From Berberis thunbergii (Eukaryota > Streptophyta > Magnoliopsida > Ranunculales > Berberidaceae): DNA of 64,000 nucleotides. The stretch is from assembly GCA_003290165.1 (NCBI GenBank), contig QNQO01000448.1, positions 724,130 through 788,129 on the forward strand, read 5' to 3'. A program made the position numbers and the translations under genes. The notes under the pieces are model-generated. The model searched no databases. It worked only from the letters and a program-made list of their open reading frames with translations, and was not told the DNA's origin. Below, piece by piece: positions 32,859 to 58,626 of this stretch; within the stretch, counting starts at the first letter, position 1; every line of letters starts with the position of its first letter.

Positions 32859-33302
32859 GTAAGTTGAGAAAGATTGAAGCTTTCTTGTCTTTTCATGAAT
32901 TTTTTTTGAATTGATTGTCATTTTGTGTTAGATGGATTGAAGAATTTCTTGGTTTAATTGGGTGATTGTACCGTTGGATCAATTGTGTGTAATGGGTAGA
33001 GATGGGATTTTTTTAGTTTCAGAAGAAAACTTGTAATTTGAATAAACAGTAAGAAAAATGAAAATTTTGTGACTCTGTGAATTATTGATTGGGATTGGCA
33101 GATGAGTCAGTTGATCTTCTAAAGAGAAGATAAGTTGCAGTCTTTGTGTTAGGTTCTACAACCCCATTAGTTCTCAGAAGCAATTCACCAAACTAGTATG
33201 AAGAAACTTTTTTTTTTTCCCCAAAGCAAAACTTCAATTTACATAACGGCTATTTTTAGCTATGTGCAATAATAACCCGAATTACGAAACCTAATGTAAC
33301 CC

Positions 33303-33421
33303 AAGGAGGTGCTTGTTTTTACCTCTTGAACTAGTTAGAGGTTTGAATTTCTTGAAAAACTCTATGGTTTGCAAAATTCGGACTTCTAATTAGATTAAGA
33401 GGCAAAAACAAACACCACCTT
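33303..33421. repeat. 119-bp MITE, copy 2
   Basis: Inverted ends AAGGAGGTGCTTGTTTTT and AAGGTGGTGTTTGTTTTT (read inward). Same family as 9592-9709. Lies in the 5' UTR intron of the kinase gene. Confidence 0.65.
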
Positions 33422-34957
33422 AGGACTTGTTTTAAACTTAATTTGGAGATCCTAGTGAAATGAAAGGGAAAATACAAAAAAATGTGCAAAATTATAGTGT
33501 TGCAAAAAGAAAGCATTGCAGAAGGTTTGAACCACGGGGAGGATGGATTGGTCCATCTTGAAGTTCAAATCTCCAGTACTAATGTCATTTAGGAGTATAT
33601 GTGTGTCATGATTCATGTTTGTTTCCAACGTCATAGGGCATTGGCTACAACAGGTTAGAGTTAATCTGACATCGGCAATTTTGGGGTTCTTAACGCTGCT
33701 GATGTTGGTACAATGGCTGCTTTTTGACTTTTATATTTTGTTGCTTGTCTAGTTTTGGGGGTTTATGACAGCGGTAGCATTGTACAAGAACTAGAAATGC
33801 CATTGATTTAGGTATAGCATGGTCATGTCGAATTGCCTCATGGGACATCGGATATAGTAAAATTTTCTTGTGAATAGCATGTGATTTAGCACCTTATGGG
33901 AGAGTCATTGCCAAAGTCAGTGCTAAGTAAGGAGCTGTTGTATTGGCAATAGCTTGGAATGTTTTAAGTCTATGCCATGAGTTTCTTCTTCTTCTTTTGT
34001 TTTGGGAGAGGGGGAGTTGGGGATCCCTAAACCATGCTCGTTTCAGGGCTTCTCATAATTCCTACTCACTTTAATCCTCTTCTTGAGAAGCACGCCTTAG
34101 AAAGCTATTGTCATTAGTTTCTGTTAGCTAGATACATACGTAATTGCACATGCATTGTTAGATAAATGAAAACGTAGCTGCATAAACCTAGTACTTAGTA
34201 GTCTTGGTATAAGTTAGCATTTGATAAAGTTGTATCACGTGATCATAACATGCATATAATTGGATACAAACATGATACTGATGCTCATTTTATTCAATAT
34301 GGTTGTTTAGTTTAGTTTTCGTGGTGTTTCTCTAGCATAGTTATTTTGGAAATTCTTTGAAGTTTTCAACTGTTTTGTCAAATATGGATATCCATAATTG
34401 TTTATCTTAGTTCTTGAAAACATTTCCGTTTGCAAACACCATTACTGACTTTTGCTTTCTTATGATTGTTAGGACACATCTTTAGGAATTGATAAATGGA
34501 ATTCTTAGTCTTATTTTAATAATTTCTTCAGCTAAGATACTTTGGCTTCTCCAGGCAAACCATTGCTAGTGCTGTTTATTTATTTTTTAATTTACTTGTT
34601 GATATATTTATTAATTTCAAAGTAGCATTTAGTGGTTGCTCGAGTTTCATGTTTTTCTATGAATTACTAGATGGTTCTAGAGGAATATCCTAATTGGCGT
34701 GTAGAGTAGTAACTTGAGAATTGACCAATTCCACTTAAAAATTTACATTTGAAGATGGATATGATAATTTCTGGCATGCAATAAACATCACTGAATTATG
34801 TTAGTATTTTGGATTCCTTTCATTTTCTTTCTGTTTCTAGCTTCTGTCTCTGATTTCTGGGAAATTTCTTTCATCAGGAGAACAGGTGCCTACTGAGATG
34901 GAGGGTTAATTCAATGAATCATAATAGCTAATATCGTGTGCGACACTAATTTGCCTC

Positions 34958-45866
<10,909 letters not shown>

Positions 45867-46740
45867 CAGTACCGAAGCCCTGCCCAACTACTAGTTTCCA
45901 TGGCCTGTTTACCTCTTCATCCAAGTCTATGGAAATATATGTTTTCTTCCTGTTGTTTTCTTCTGTATACTTCTCCTCTTGTATGTCTCCTTTAAAAATA
46001 CCAAAAGAAAGGTTGCTTGTTCAAGGGTACAACTTGAAATGATAGTTTTCTTGCACTGGATAATGATTCCTGTAATGTTTTACCTAGTCAGGGTTCTTTT
46101 TATTCTGTTCCCAGTGTAGTACTGCAGTATGTATGCTGCTTGGTTGTGGGGCTGACCAAGACCCTTGTACTTTGTCTAAAATGCTTATGGACTGTGATTC
46201 TTGTGCTACTTATCTGAATTTTAGAAAGAAGTTAAATAAAATAAAAAAAAAAACAGAAAAATACAAGTGTTATTGGCAAATCACATTACCTATGCTTTGT
46301 CCAGGCCCATAACCTTGCCCAAGCAGCAAAACTATCTTTTCATCCTCAGTTTAGTAATGCAACGGTGGCTATAAAAAGAAAAAAAGACATTACTTAAGCT
46401 ATTGAAAGTTCATATCATGTGTGACACGCTCAAATTCGTTCTCCTTGACTTCGACCTGTAAAACAAGCAAAAGTGAACCAAGGACCACCAACCACTGTGT
46501 GGGAGGTCAAAGGCACTCTAATGATAAAGTCAGGCTTTGAATGATGAAATTTGACTTGACAAAATTAGGATTGCATACCTTAGTTCTTTTTCTTTTCCAC
46601 CTTATATAATGAGAGAATTTATCTCCTTCAACTCTACCTTAATTTAGCAATGCAAGTGAGAATCTCATTAGATTCTACCTCTATGAAGTTATGTCCTTGT
46701 AAGGGTCTTACTTTCAAAGACTTGATTTTTTTAGGTATTT
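45867..46740. other. Kinase 3' UTR and spacer
   Basis: The 3' UTR probably reaches about 46240, where AAATAAAATAAAAAA could serve for polyadenylation. Beyond it I see no gene up to about 46740. Confidence 0.5.
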
Positions 46741-46749
46741 ATTTCCCTG

Positions 46750-47330
46750 TAGGAGTGGTCTAATGGGCCTTGGGTTTATTCTAGCCCAAGGGTCTGTGGT
46801 CTAGCCTTTTTATCTTGGGTCAAGCTCTAGCCATTTTGGGCTTGTATAATCTAGGCTTGATCTCCCGACTTATAGGCTTAATTGGGCTTGACTGGGGCTT
46901 GGTCCGTCCGAGCTATCTTCTATTAAGGTTGGTTCGTGCCACGTGTCTGGCTATGATTGATCGATTTCTCATTAGTCACTCCCCCTAATTAGTGGGTCAA
47001 CATGCATGCTACTAACTCGCATGTGTGAGAGCCCGTTGTAACGTCATGATGACTTTTTTCGGCAGTTCTTAGGGTTATGTGCAACATTCAATGCTGGTGC
47101 AACCGTTTGGTGAGTGCTTCTTCCACATGCCAAGCCTATATAAGTCTGGTTTTGTGGAATTTGGACTATTTACATCCCCAAAATTTTCAAGGCCATTTGT
47201 TATATTCTGTCTTCAAAACTTTCAACTCGAATCCAGAACAAACTTTCATCTTTCTCTAATCATGTTTGATCAAAGATTTTTTTTCCCAATAATCGATTAG
47301 TGTCCTGCCTTGAGTTTTCAAGGAATCATT
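46750..47330 (+). repeat. LTR-like sequence with TATA box, gypsy-type
   Basis: Carries GCCTATATAAGTCTG near 47135, inverted GGGCTTG motifs upstream and a leader ending near a protein-like start at 47340. Position before the gag-like ORF suggests a 5' LTR. Ends not defined and no partner LTR seen. Confidence 0.4.
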
Positions 47331-47519
47331 GATTTGCCTAATGTGAACTTGATTGAACTCCGCCAATGTACTCGTCATTCCGGGGCCATACGACTTTCCT
47401 ATTCGGCCAAGGAAAGATTTTGTGTGCCTCTAAAAGGCCATGTTCAAGGCTGGTGTTCGCTTCCCGGTTCTCAACGCATCTAGCGTTTCTTGATGTACTG
47501 TGACATTCCTCCAGCCAAA

Positions 47520-48400
47520 CTAGGGCCAAATGTGTGGTGGACTTCAATTGCGACCCTGATCAGGGCGAAGAATTTTGGGTTCCATTTATCAACGAAGGTG
47601 CACCACTCATTGCTTCCACTAGGATGAATCCCAATGGGATTTGTACCTTGAGGAAGCTTGCCTATTTGGAGGAACTCCCGGATGACTTCAAGAACTGGCA
47701 GAAGTACTGCTTCTTTGCTTCTGTGAGTTATGGGTACTCACGTTTGAGGGTCAGACCATGCTTCGCACCTTCAGAAAACTAAGTTTAATTATCTTCCTTC
47801 TCTTTTAGCTTTTAATATACCTTGACGTTCTGACTGATTTGTCGTTTGTCTGTATAATATGGGCATTTGCCTCCTACTTTCACTTCTGGAGAAGAGCGGG
47901 TGAGGGCTCAGTTCCCCAAGTTGCCACTGAGAATCGTTTTGGATGTCCTTCATCCGGACAAAATCAGGCAGAGAGGCATTTATTCTGCTGAGGCTGGTGG
48001 CTAGGAGTAGACTTTAACTACCCCTAAAGGGTTATCTTTAGGAGCTAAGAGCCGAGCTCCAGAACCAATTAAAAAGAAGGTTAGAGTGGTGAAAATTCCC
48101 AACCCTTCAAAAAGAAAGACTTTAAAGGGGTTGGTTTCTCCAAGCTATCCATCAAAAAAGGCCAAGGCTAGTGCTACTTTAGTTGCTCCTCATGTTCCGC
48201 TGACTTCCCTAGAAAATGAGCTTTTGCAGTTTGTTGGGATTGAGAACCCCAATAAAATAAGTGAAGGATAGGCTGCAATTAAGTAGAGCAGACTCTTCCA
48301 GCTTGCATTGAAGTCCACTGCCAACCCTACTCCTCATGTTCCTTGTGCTCCGTTAACTTCCCTGGAAAAGGAGTTTTTGCAATTTGCTGGAATTGAGGAC
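47520..48400 (+). pseudogene. Gypsy-type accessory (Transposase_28-like) ORF, N-terminal part
   Basis: Reads EEFWVPFINEGAPLIASTRM, GICTLRKLAYLEELPDDFKN, WQKYCFFASVSYGY, then after an intron-like gap PPTFTSGEERVRAQFPKLPL. A basic Lys/Pro-rich segment follows (PIKKKVRVVKIPNPSKRKTL). The DFKNWQKYCFFA block matches the plant gypsy-type putative transposon domain. Stops and frame changes are present. Confidence 0.55.
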
Positions 48401-49171
48401 CATAGAAAATGAGTAAAGAAGAGGTGCGATTCAGTCGAACAAGCACTTCCAGCTTGCATTGAAGTTCTCTGCCAACCTTGCAGCAGAGAAACCTACTTTA
48501 GGGAACACTACACATGATCATCAGTGGATCCTGCTGCTAAGGCTTGTGAACAAAGGCAGAGTTCGAGGGCCCCACCCTCAATGACGGCTGATCCATGGAC
48601 TGACCAGCTTCCTAACTTTCCCTTCCATCCTGATTAATCTGCATCTTTTGTCTTCTCATCTTGTTTCCGCAGACAATGGGAAGGGAGTTGTCGAGTTTCC
48701 TCCCTCTTCTGATATTGCAAGAGGAGGGGCAACATTGATTCTAGACCCCAAGGTCTTCCACTCCAACGCTCCGGCTAGTCTTATTATTCTAGGAGTTTTT
48801 TCATCGGTTTTGATAGCAAAGATGCTTGGCATCATGAGGTGGGTTACATAGAGGACTCTTGCCAGCATATTAGGGAGTGGTATCATTGGTTAGCTAACGA
48901 TGTGCCATTGCCAAAGGAGAGGACTGTGGGGGATCACCTTGCTCAAGGACATAAATACCTGATGTTGGTAAGTCGCTAACCTGTTTTTTGGTTTTGAGTT
49001 TTGTTATGCTTTGCGTTGATAACTACACTTGCATTTTCTAACTATGGAATGACCCACCTAAACTAAGCCTGAATGGCAGGGATTGAGGAGGAGGCTGCCT
49101 GAGAGAAAGTCTAAGCCTTAAAAAGGGTGTACGCTGAGCAACAATTATAGCTATCAAACGCTCTCTTTCAG

Positions 49172-49621
49172 GTGGATGCTCTAAAAAGACAGTTGCCTAT
49201 CCAGTCTTCCAAGGCTGATTTGGAGGCTTAGAAGAGCTTGAACAAGGTAGTTGCTGAAAAGACTGTCATGGTTGATGAGTTTAAGTCGGCTTAGAAGGCT
49301 GTTGCTGATGCTTAGAAGGCTATGCTCGAGATTTCTGGAGTTAGGGAGAAGAACATGGCTCTCGAGGCTATGCTGGACCAGATGAAACTGGACTGGGACT
49401 CTATTCAGCGTAGGCTTGGGACACTTCACAAGGAACTGGAGAGTTCTTTGTCCGAGTTCGATAGATTGGAAAAGGTTATGGGAAAGGCATAGATTGAGGG
49501 TGCCTATCAAAACCATATTTGTGAGCAAGTTGAAGGGCTGTTGATATTGTCTAACAAGCAACTAGACCTTTTGAAGGAACAACTGGAGTCCAAGAGGAAT
49601 AAAGGTGACAAGGCTGCCTAA
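49172..49621 (+). pseudogene. Coiled-coil C-terminal part of the same ORF, four TAG stops
   Basis: A 150-codon frame from a TTTCAG acceptor to a final TAA at the CACTA border. It encodes a continuous coiled coil (LKRQLPIQSSKADLEA, REKNMALEAMLDQMKLDWDS, LDLLKEQLESKRNKGDKAA). It is broken only by TAG codons, each following an Ala codon (GCT or GCA) and three of the four followed by AAG. Each is explained by CAG to TAG. Confidence 0.6.
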
Positions 49622-49659
49622 AGTCTGACATACACTACACCAAAAACCCCCATTAGCCA

Positions 49660-50330
49660 CGATTTATACCGTGGGCGTAAGACATTGCCACGGCTAAGAG
49701 CCGTGGACTACAGGGGCGTCGCAAAATTGTTTGTCACGGCTAAGAACCGTTGCTAAACATTGTAGCATAGGTGAAGGGGGGGCGTTATTTGCAGAAATTA
49801 GCAACGGTTATAAACCGTTGCAATAAAACTAGCAACGGTTATAAACCGTGGATAAATTAGCAACGGTTTTAAGCCGTTACTACGTGTAAATATTAGCAAC
49901 GGTTAACAACCGTGCCTAACTAGATAGCTACGGTTTATAGCCGTGGCTAACAATGGCAACGGTTTTGAACCGTGGCTAAGTTTATATATTTGCAACGGTT
50001 TTAAACCGTGTCTAAATATAGCAACGGTTTCTAGCCGTGGCTAACCTTTGCAACGGTTATGAACCGTGGCTAAGCACATGTATTTGCAACGGTTGTAAAC
50101 CGTTTCTAAAGGTAGCCACGGTTATTAGCCGTGGCTAACTGTGGCAACGGTTATAAACCGTGGCTAAATAGTGTAAATTAAACCGTGGCAAAGGTACTAG
50201 CAACGGTTGTTAGGTGTAGCAATATGGAACTACGGTGTGAAACCGTTGGCAATTAAAACAAAATTCAAAAAAAAAAGAAATATGTTTTGTTGCAACGGTG
50301 TAAAACCGTTGCAAGTTAATATAATCGAAA
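49660..50330. repeat. Subterminal array of CACTA 2, about 20 units
   Basis: Short palindromic units of the form GCAACGGTTATAAACCGTGG recur every 20-40 bases with variable centres. The ACGGTT and AACCGT halves are strongly kept. These are probable binding sites for the element's TNPA-like protein. Confidence 0.8.
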
Positions 50331-50339
50331 AAAAAATTT

Positions 50340-52800
50340 ATATTTTTTTTTTGCTGCTGCAGCAAAATCACAGCCGTGGCACCTGCAAAATCAGTCCTTA
50401 CTATAGTTTGTGTCATGCCTCCGACACGAATAAGAACCACCAAACTATATGCTAGATAAATACAAAATCAACCGTAAAAAGGAATTTGTCAAGTTTTGAC
50501 GCCAAACAAAAACATGTAAACAAATAGCATTACTTAATGTACAATAACAGGATTAACCTGAACAAATGGAACATAGCTTCTTATATCAGGTTTCGCTCGC
50601 ATCTAAAACAAAAGAATTTCTCTATGTTTTTTCCAACAATACAAATCGCCCTAGTTATAATGTAAGAAAATACATTGATGCCCTTAGGAACAGGCCCCAT
50701 TTCTTTCGGTAGTTGCTTGTTCAATATACTGAAAATGATGAGAATGCAGCACCTGGTAGTTGCTTGTATATGGCACCGGTGATGGTTGATACAACGACAC
50801 ACTTTGCACCCCAGAAACAAGAATTGTATGCGCATTCTCCTGTCCAACATACTGCGCTGCCCGTACTGGCTCAGACCTTCAGAGCCCTGCAGTATAAAAA
50901 TTAGTCAGTACTTAATGACAGACAAACATGACCTATAAAGATTGCTAATAAACCAATGACAGACAAACATGACCTATAATTGCACAGTTATTGAAACAAG
51001 ACAACATAGATACTATTTAAGTACTTTATTGCATATGATCTGGACCTGGGTGTAACAATAAGTTGTAGCAAAAGCACAAGTAGAAGTATCATCATCAACA
51101 ACATATAGGTTTCATGCTGAAAAAAAAATTCTACTAGACCAGATTATATGCTCCTAAAAAAAATTCTACTCCACGGAACTCCTAAAAAACATTGCCATAT
51201 ATCCATTACATCCATCACAGTATATATCATCAATTACATAAGCTAAAACTTGATCATGTGACATCATAACATACCATGTCGTCCGATGTAAGAGTCCCAG
51301 ACTTATCAAAACAACGTCAACCCACAAATCCACCAATACAGGCACCATTACTACATTAGATAAGACTTTTTATCCTATTTGCTTGAAATCACAAACGAAA
51401 GAGTCATTTATGCTTAAATGTCGAGGAAGTGAAGTTATCACTTCAATTTTTTCATCATATTGATTCCGGTTATAAGTTTACTAGCTTGCTAAACTGAATC
51501 AGAAATTCTAAATGTCGAGGAAGTGGGCGAGGAAATAAGCGAGGGGAGGGAGGTGGCGGGATGGGAAAATCAATCAATTTAAGAACATAAAAAAGGAAAA
51601 TCAGAATGGCATTGAAAACCACCATGAGTTTACAAATCACATTTCCATTTTTATAGAAACTTTGCAATTACAAGATATACACGAATTACACGTGTTTATC
51701 TTTCCTACCAACACACTATAATCTAAATATAGACTCACTTTAATTCCTAACTAGATTTTTTCAAGATTTACTACTTGTCAGAATTTTTTTTTTTAAGGTT
51801 TTACTTTTATGACAAGAGATTATGAAAGATTTGGATTAAAAAAAAAACTTTTATAGATTTCTACAGATTTTTGGATAACTTATATTTTATGACAAATGGC
51901 AGACCTTACAAAAAAGACCTTTTGAACAGGTGACAGGTGAAAAAGGAGGGATGCCTGGCCTATTTAAACCCCCTCACCACCCCACTCATTCTTCCCCCTC
52001 TCCCTTGCATTTCTTCTCTTCCTCTATAGTGAAGAGATTCTCCATCTCAATCTCTCTATTTCTTTGCCATTTCTCTATTTTCCATTTGGTAGGCTCTCTT
52101 TTCCTCCAATATACTTCTGCATTTGCTCTTCTTCTTTTATCTTCCTTTCTTGTGGTATTGCATGCAAATGCAAGTAGTGATCTATTGTTATGGTTTTGGT
52201 GGCCTTTTTCAGTCTATGGGTTGATTGAAAGGCTGCTTGAAATGATATAATTGTTGTCTAAATTATTTCAAATAAATACTATGGACACTAACCTTCACAT
52301 ATGGAATGACTTGGAGAACAGCAGACGCGCGTAGAACACGCAGCAATCTCTCAACCGTAGAACACGCAGCACGCGCGTTTCTGCGACAAATCAATTCTCA
52401 CTCGATCAAGTAATCTCTCTATACTTGCATGTGATATCGCGACATCTCAGCAGGTCAACGCTGCGACACAGCAGCAGCAAACCAAGCAGCAACAACAACA
52501 GCAAAGCAGGGCAGCAGCAGCAGCAACATCAACGCCTAAGTGAGTTACATCATATTAGCTCACTGAAGTTGTTGGAGTTGTTTCGGGGTGAACCGTTCCT
52601 GGAGTTTAAATTTTGCTGTCTGGTGCAGGGTGGTGGTTCAATTCATGTGTAGCTACATTACTCTCCCACTGTATGCTCTTGTTACTCGGGTATTGTTGTA
52701 TATGAACAACTTCAGGTGCCATTGCATCACAATAAATAAATAAATAAGACCGAACTTGCAGTAAGTTTAGTTAAATGTATGGCTAAATTATAAGGTTGGA
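50340..52800. other. CACTA 2 interior with unassigned exon-like pieces and a MITE arm
   Basis: A minus-strand open stretch at about 50890-50700 (AAQYVGQENAHTILVSGVQS) looks exon-like but is unassigned. Positions 51508-51568 are a single arm of the foldback family at 9130 (ATGTCGAGGAAGTGGGCGAG). A TATA-like CTATTTAAACC at 51959 precedes a CT-rich leader, possibly a captured promoter. A CAG/CAA-rich tract at 52455-52530 would encode poly-Gln. Confidence 0.4.
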
Positions 52801-52808
52801 ATTTTCAG

Positions 52809-53150
52809 ATGGGATCAACTATGAAACGATCCATTTTCGATGAAGAAACATCTAAGGCCCTTAAAAATTGGCGTAGGAAAGCCAGGAAGAAGAGGCCTGA
52901 CGGGATTGTAGCGCCTGTTAAGGTCCTGGGTGGAAGCACAGGTGCAGTACCAATGAGTAACCCTTTCATGCCTGCTAAAACTGTCGAAGTAGTTGTCCCC
53001 ACATCAGAACCTGCCACTGTGATTGCTGACATGGATGTAGGGGATGAAGAGTCTAGAACAAGAGAAGAACAAATGCAATATGAAGAACAACAATGGGCCA
53101 CCGAAAGCAATACTACATATGCTAACATTGACTTATTGAGTGGACCATGA
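52809..53150 (+). pseudogene. Captured C-terminal exon of an MLO gene
   Basis: Follows a TTTTCAG acceptor and opens MGSTMKRSIFDEETSKALKN, WRRKARKK, the calmodulin-binding segment of plant MLO membrane proteins (family TQMGSTMKRSIFDEQTSKAL, KKWH). The Trp needed for calmodulin binding is kept. A 113-codon frame stays open to a TGA at 53150, ending NIDLLSGP. The seven-helix body of MLO is absent upstream. It is the only captured fragment in this element on the plus strand. Its open frame over the whole tail suggests recent capture. Confidence 0.7.
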
Positions 53151-53859
53151 TGACAACAATGCTATAGTAGTTTTGAAGGCCTAGACTGGTCATGAAGATG
53201 AGTGGTATCATTTTTAGCTCCCTAAGTGTTAGTTAAGTTTCTGATTAGAAGAGGTAGAGTCATTTAGAATTCAGTTTAGCGACTTGCCTGTGACAATTTT
53301 TCGCACGCAAAGTTTCTCCATGATTCACACTGTCTTCTACTTTTGTATGTTGTAATTATACCAAGACTAGTTCTGGGCTAGATACTGTTTTGCTCCTACA
53401 AGTATACTAGAATTTGCTGTAGTTTAAGTTGACAAATATTAACTGCTCTTGTGAGTTGAGTTGTATACTGTTTTGAAACACATTGAAGCCTTCTTTTCAT
53501 TGAAATTTCTATCTCAAATTTCTATATCTAGAAAGTGTGCTTGTCTAATTGGCTTTGCAATTCAAGCTCTCAATTATTACTCTTATTACAACTCTACATC
53601 ACTTATTTTACAAGGTGCAAAGAACGGAACTTAAACTTACCATGCAACATCTAAAAATAGATATATCCCCCATAATTGACACCCCTTGGTGAAAGAGGTG
53701 TTGACTGATTTACCCGTGGATAACTTCCCAATTTTATTTGGTGGCTCTACTTAAATTGCAAGTTCAAAATGCAAATTGCAATAACAAACTCTAAATGCCA
53801 ATGAATAACAAACACTAAATTGACTTGAATAGGCAACCTTTACTCAATTAAGACATAAA

Positions 53860-54025
53860 TTCAGGTCAATAGTCTCACATACCACACCCTGAACATCCAG
53901 GATAGCAGCAGCAGCATCAACGCCGCGCAGCAACAGCAGCATCAGCATCAGCAACAGCAGCATCAGCATCAGCAACAGCAACAGAGCGCAGCAACAGCAA
54001 CAGAGCGCAGCAACAGCAAGTACGC
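53860..54025. repeat. CAG/CAGCAT-rich imperfect repeat
   Basis: Units of CAGCAACAGCAGCATCAG and AACAGCAACAGAGCGCAG repeat over about 130 bases. Similar in wording to the tract at 52455-52530, including GCAACATCAACGCC / GCAGCATCAACGCC. Confidence 0.6.
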
Positions 54026-54337
54026 CAGTCCGCCCCCGCATGTTAAATTCTCCACCCACGTCGCTTTCCTCGCCAGTCCATCATAGTTAAATGCTCAGAT
54101 TCAGATGAGTTTGAACCAACAGCCACAAAAGGCCCCCGTTCGGTTGTTGGGTACTACGAACATCTTGCCCTTCTGAGTGCTTCGAGCAAAAAGCCCTCAA
54201 CTCAACCTAAAGCAGTTCCAAGAAATCAAAATTACATTCAAGACACAATTAAACAAGAAAATATATTTTGCATGCCGACGTTAATGAGACGGAGTTAGGA
54301 AGTAAAGCCTGGCAAGGCAAATAAGAGGAGACTCACA

Positions 54338-54413
54338 TTTTCACAACTGATCTTCCCCCAAATCTCCATCCTATGTCCTGCCTCCCTTGCACATATAGGA
54401 TGGAAAACAGTCC
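54338..54413 (-). pseudogene. Captured exon of an extended PHD finger protein
   Basis: A 76-base exon with TTGCAG acceptor and GTGAGT donor encodes TVFHPICAREAGHRMEIWGK, ISCEN. The FHPxCAREAGxRME pattern is the second half of the extended PHD finger (as in JADE, AF10 and ATX proteins), which reads histone H3. Too short to name the parent gene. Confidence 0.55.
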
Positions 54414-55018
54414 TGCAAGTTAGAGATCATGTTTACTAGAACACCTTTACCCTTAGAACTAAGAAATGAGGATTTTCCTTTTATCAGCAAAACATAGCAA
54501 CAATATTAACAACAAGAACCAAAACAACCACAGAATTTAAAATACATAAAATCTGAATCATATAAAAGATGTTAGCCACTAGATTTTTAAAGCATTTCAA
54601 TTCAGCATACTTATTCAAACACTTTTTGAGCTTAGGTTTTAAATAAGAGTCCTATGCATTCTGCAAAACACTCTGTGTCATGAGCCTATATATATACATT
54701 CAACTCCTGTTACTCAAAGGAAAGTTGAAAATTTGGACAGTGAAATAAGAAGGTTCACTGTTCTCTGAAAACAGAAACAAATAGAGTTCCACAAATGTAA
54801 AATGAGGCAGATAAATGCATACTTGATTTTGATTGTTCCGATCAAAACATTCACCAGCGGCATCTTCAACTCTTTCACTGGAGTATTCCATTTAAACCAA
54901 GTTATGTAAAGATCGAAAGCTGGGGAAACCAGTTTAGTGCAAATAAATAAATAAAAACTGAAAAGGTCTTGTCTGAATTCTTCATCTAATAAACTAGAGT
55001 AGCAACAAACCTGGATAC

Positions 55019-58000
<2,982 letters not shown>

Positions 58001-58007
58001 TGTTTAC

Positions 58008-58626
58008 CTTGAGCGGCCATTCATCAACTCCATGCCACGGGTTGTTCTCAAGTCGGTTATCTGCAATGTACTGCATTACAGAAAAGTTAAACTTCAAACT
58101 TATGTGCCTAAACTTAATTATGAGGCCGGTGAATATACTTGCACTATGAAGTGTTTCGCCTGGAAGACCGTTTAGAGAGCGGAAGGCTTGTCTGTCCAAT
58201 GAGAATACCTTACTTATCTGCATTATTAAAATATTGTTTTGAGGACAAAATCATAGGTGGCATCACACTAAAATATTTAAACAAGTAAAAGCTTATATTT
58301 ACCTCTGTGGCATTTCTGACTTTCTTTTCCGACATATTCAAGTATTCTGCTATTCTCTGGCAGTGAAAGTAGTCCATGTCAGATAAAATTATAAGGAAAG
58401 TAGGATAAGCAGTTGATTAAAAGAATACAGGTGAGTTGATATTAGGGGGTTTCTCCCCCCTTCTTTTTTTGAAGAGTACCAGAAGTATTTAACTTGCATC
58501 TACTGATGGAGTAATGCCTTTATCTTGCAACCTTATCTTTGCATTCTGAATTAAGGTTACCCTCTCGTGCATATGTGTAGGCAATCTTAAAGTTCTGGAA
58601 TTCTCAACTAGTGCTCTAGAAACACC
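58008..58626 (-). pseudogene. Captured fragment of a chloroplast sigma factor gene (SIGF-like)
   Basis: Four exons of a nuclear-encoded plastid RNA polymerase sigma factor. 58626 to about 58505: GVSRALVENSRTLRLPTHMH, ERVTLIQNAKIRLQDKGITP. 58356-58303: RIAEYLNMSEKKVRNATE. 58217-58143: ISKVFSLDRQAFRSLNGLPG, ETLHS. 58070-58008: YIADNRLENNPWHGVDEWPL. They cover region 2.4 end and region 3. Lengths (54, 75, 63 bases) and splice sites are intact; the third exon seems to use a GC donor (AGT/GCAAGT). Regions 2.1-2.3 and 4 are missing. SIGF is the best match from memory; SIGA is less likely. Confidence 0.8.

Noticed and set aside
49660..50330. Regularly spaced short repeats resembling a CRISPR array
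   Set aside because: Spacers are not unique and of even length, units are palindromic and variable, and the array directly adjoins a CACTA terminus in a plant genome.
51930..52250. 106-codon ORF with a signal-peptide-like hydrophobic stretch
   Set aside because: The only Met lies upstream of the TATA-like site and the hydrophobic stretch has no nearby start. It is more likely CT-rich leader sequence.
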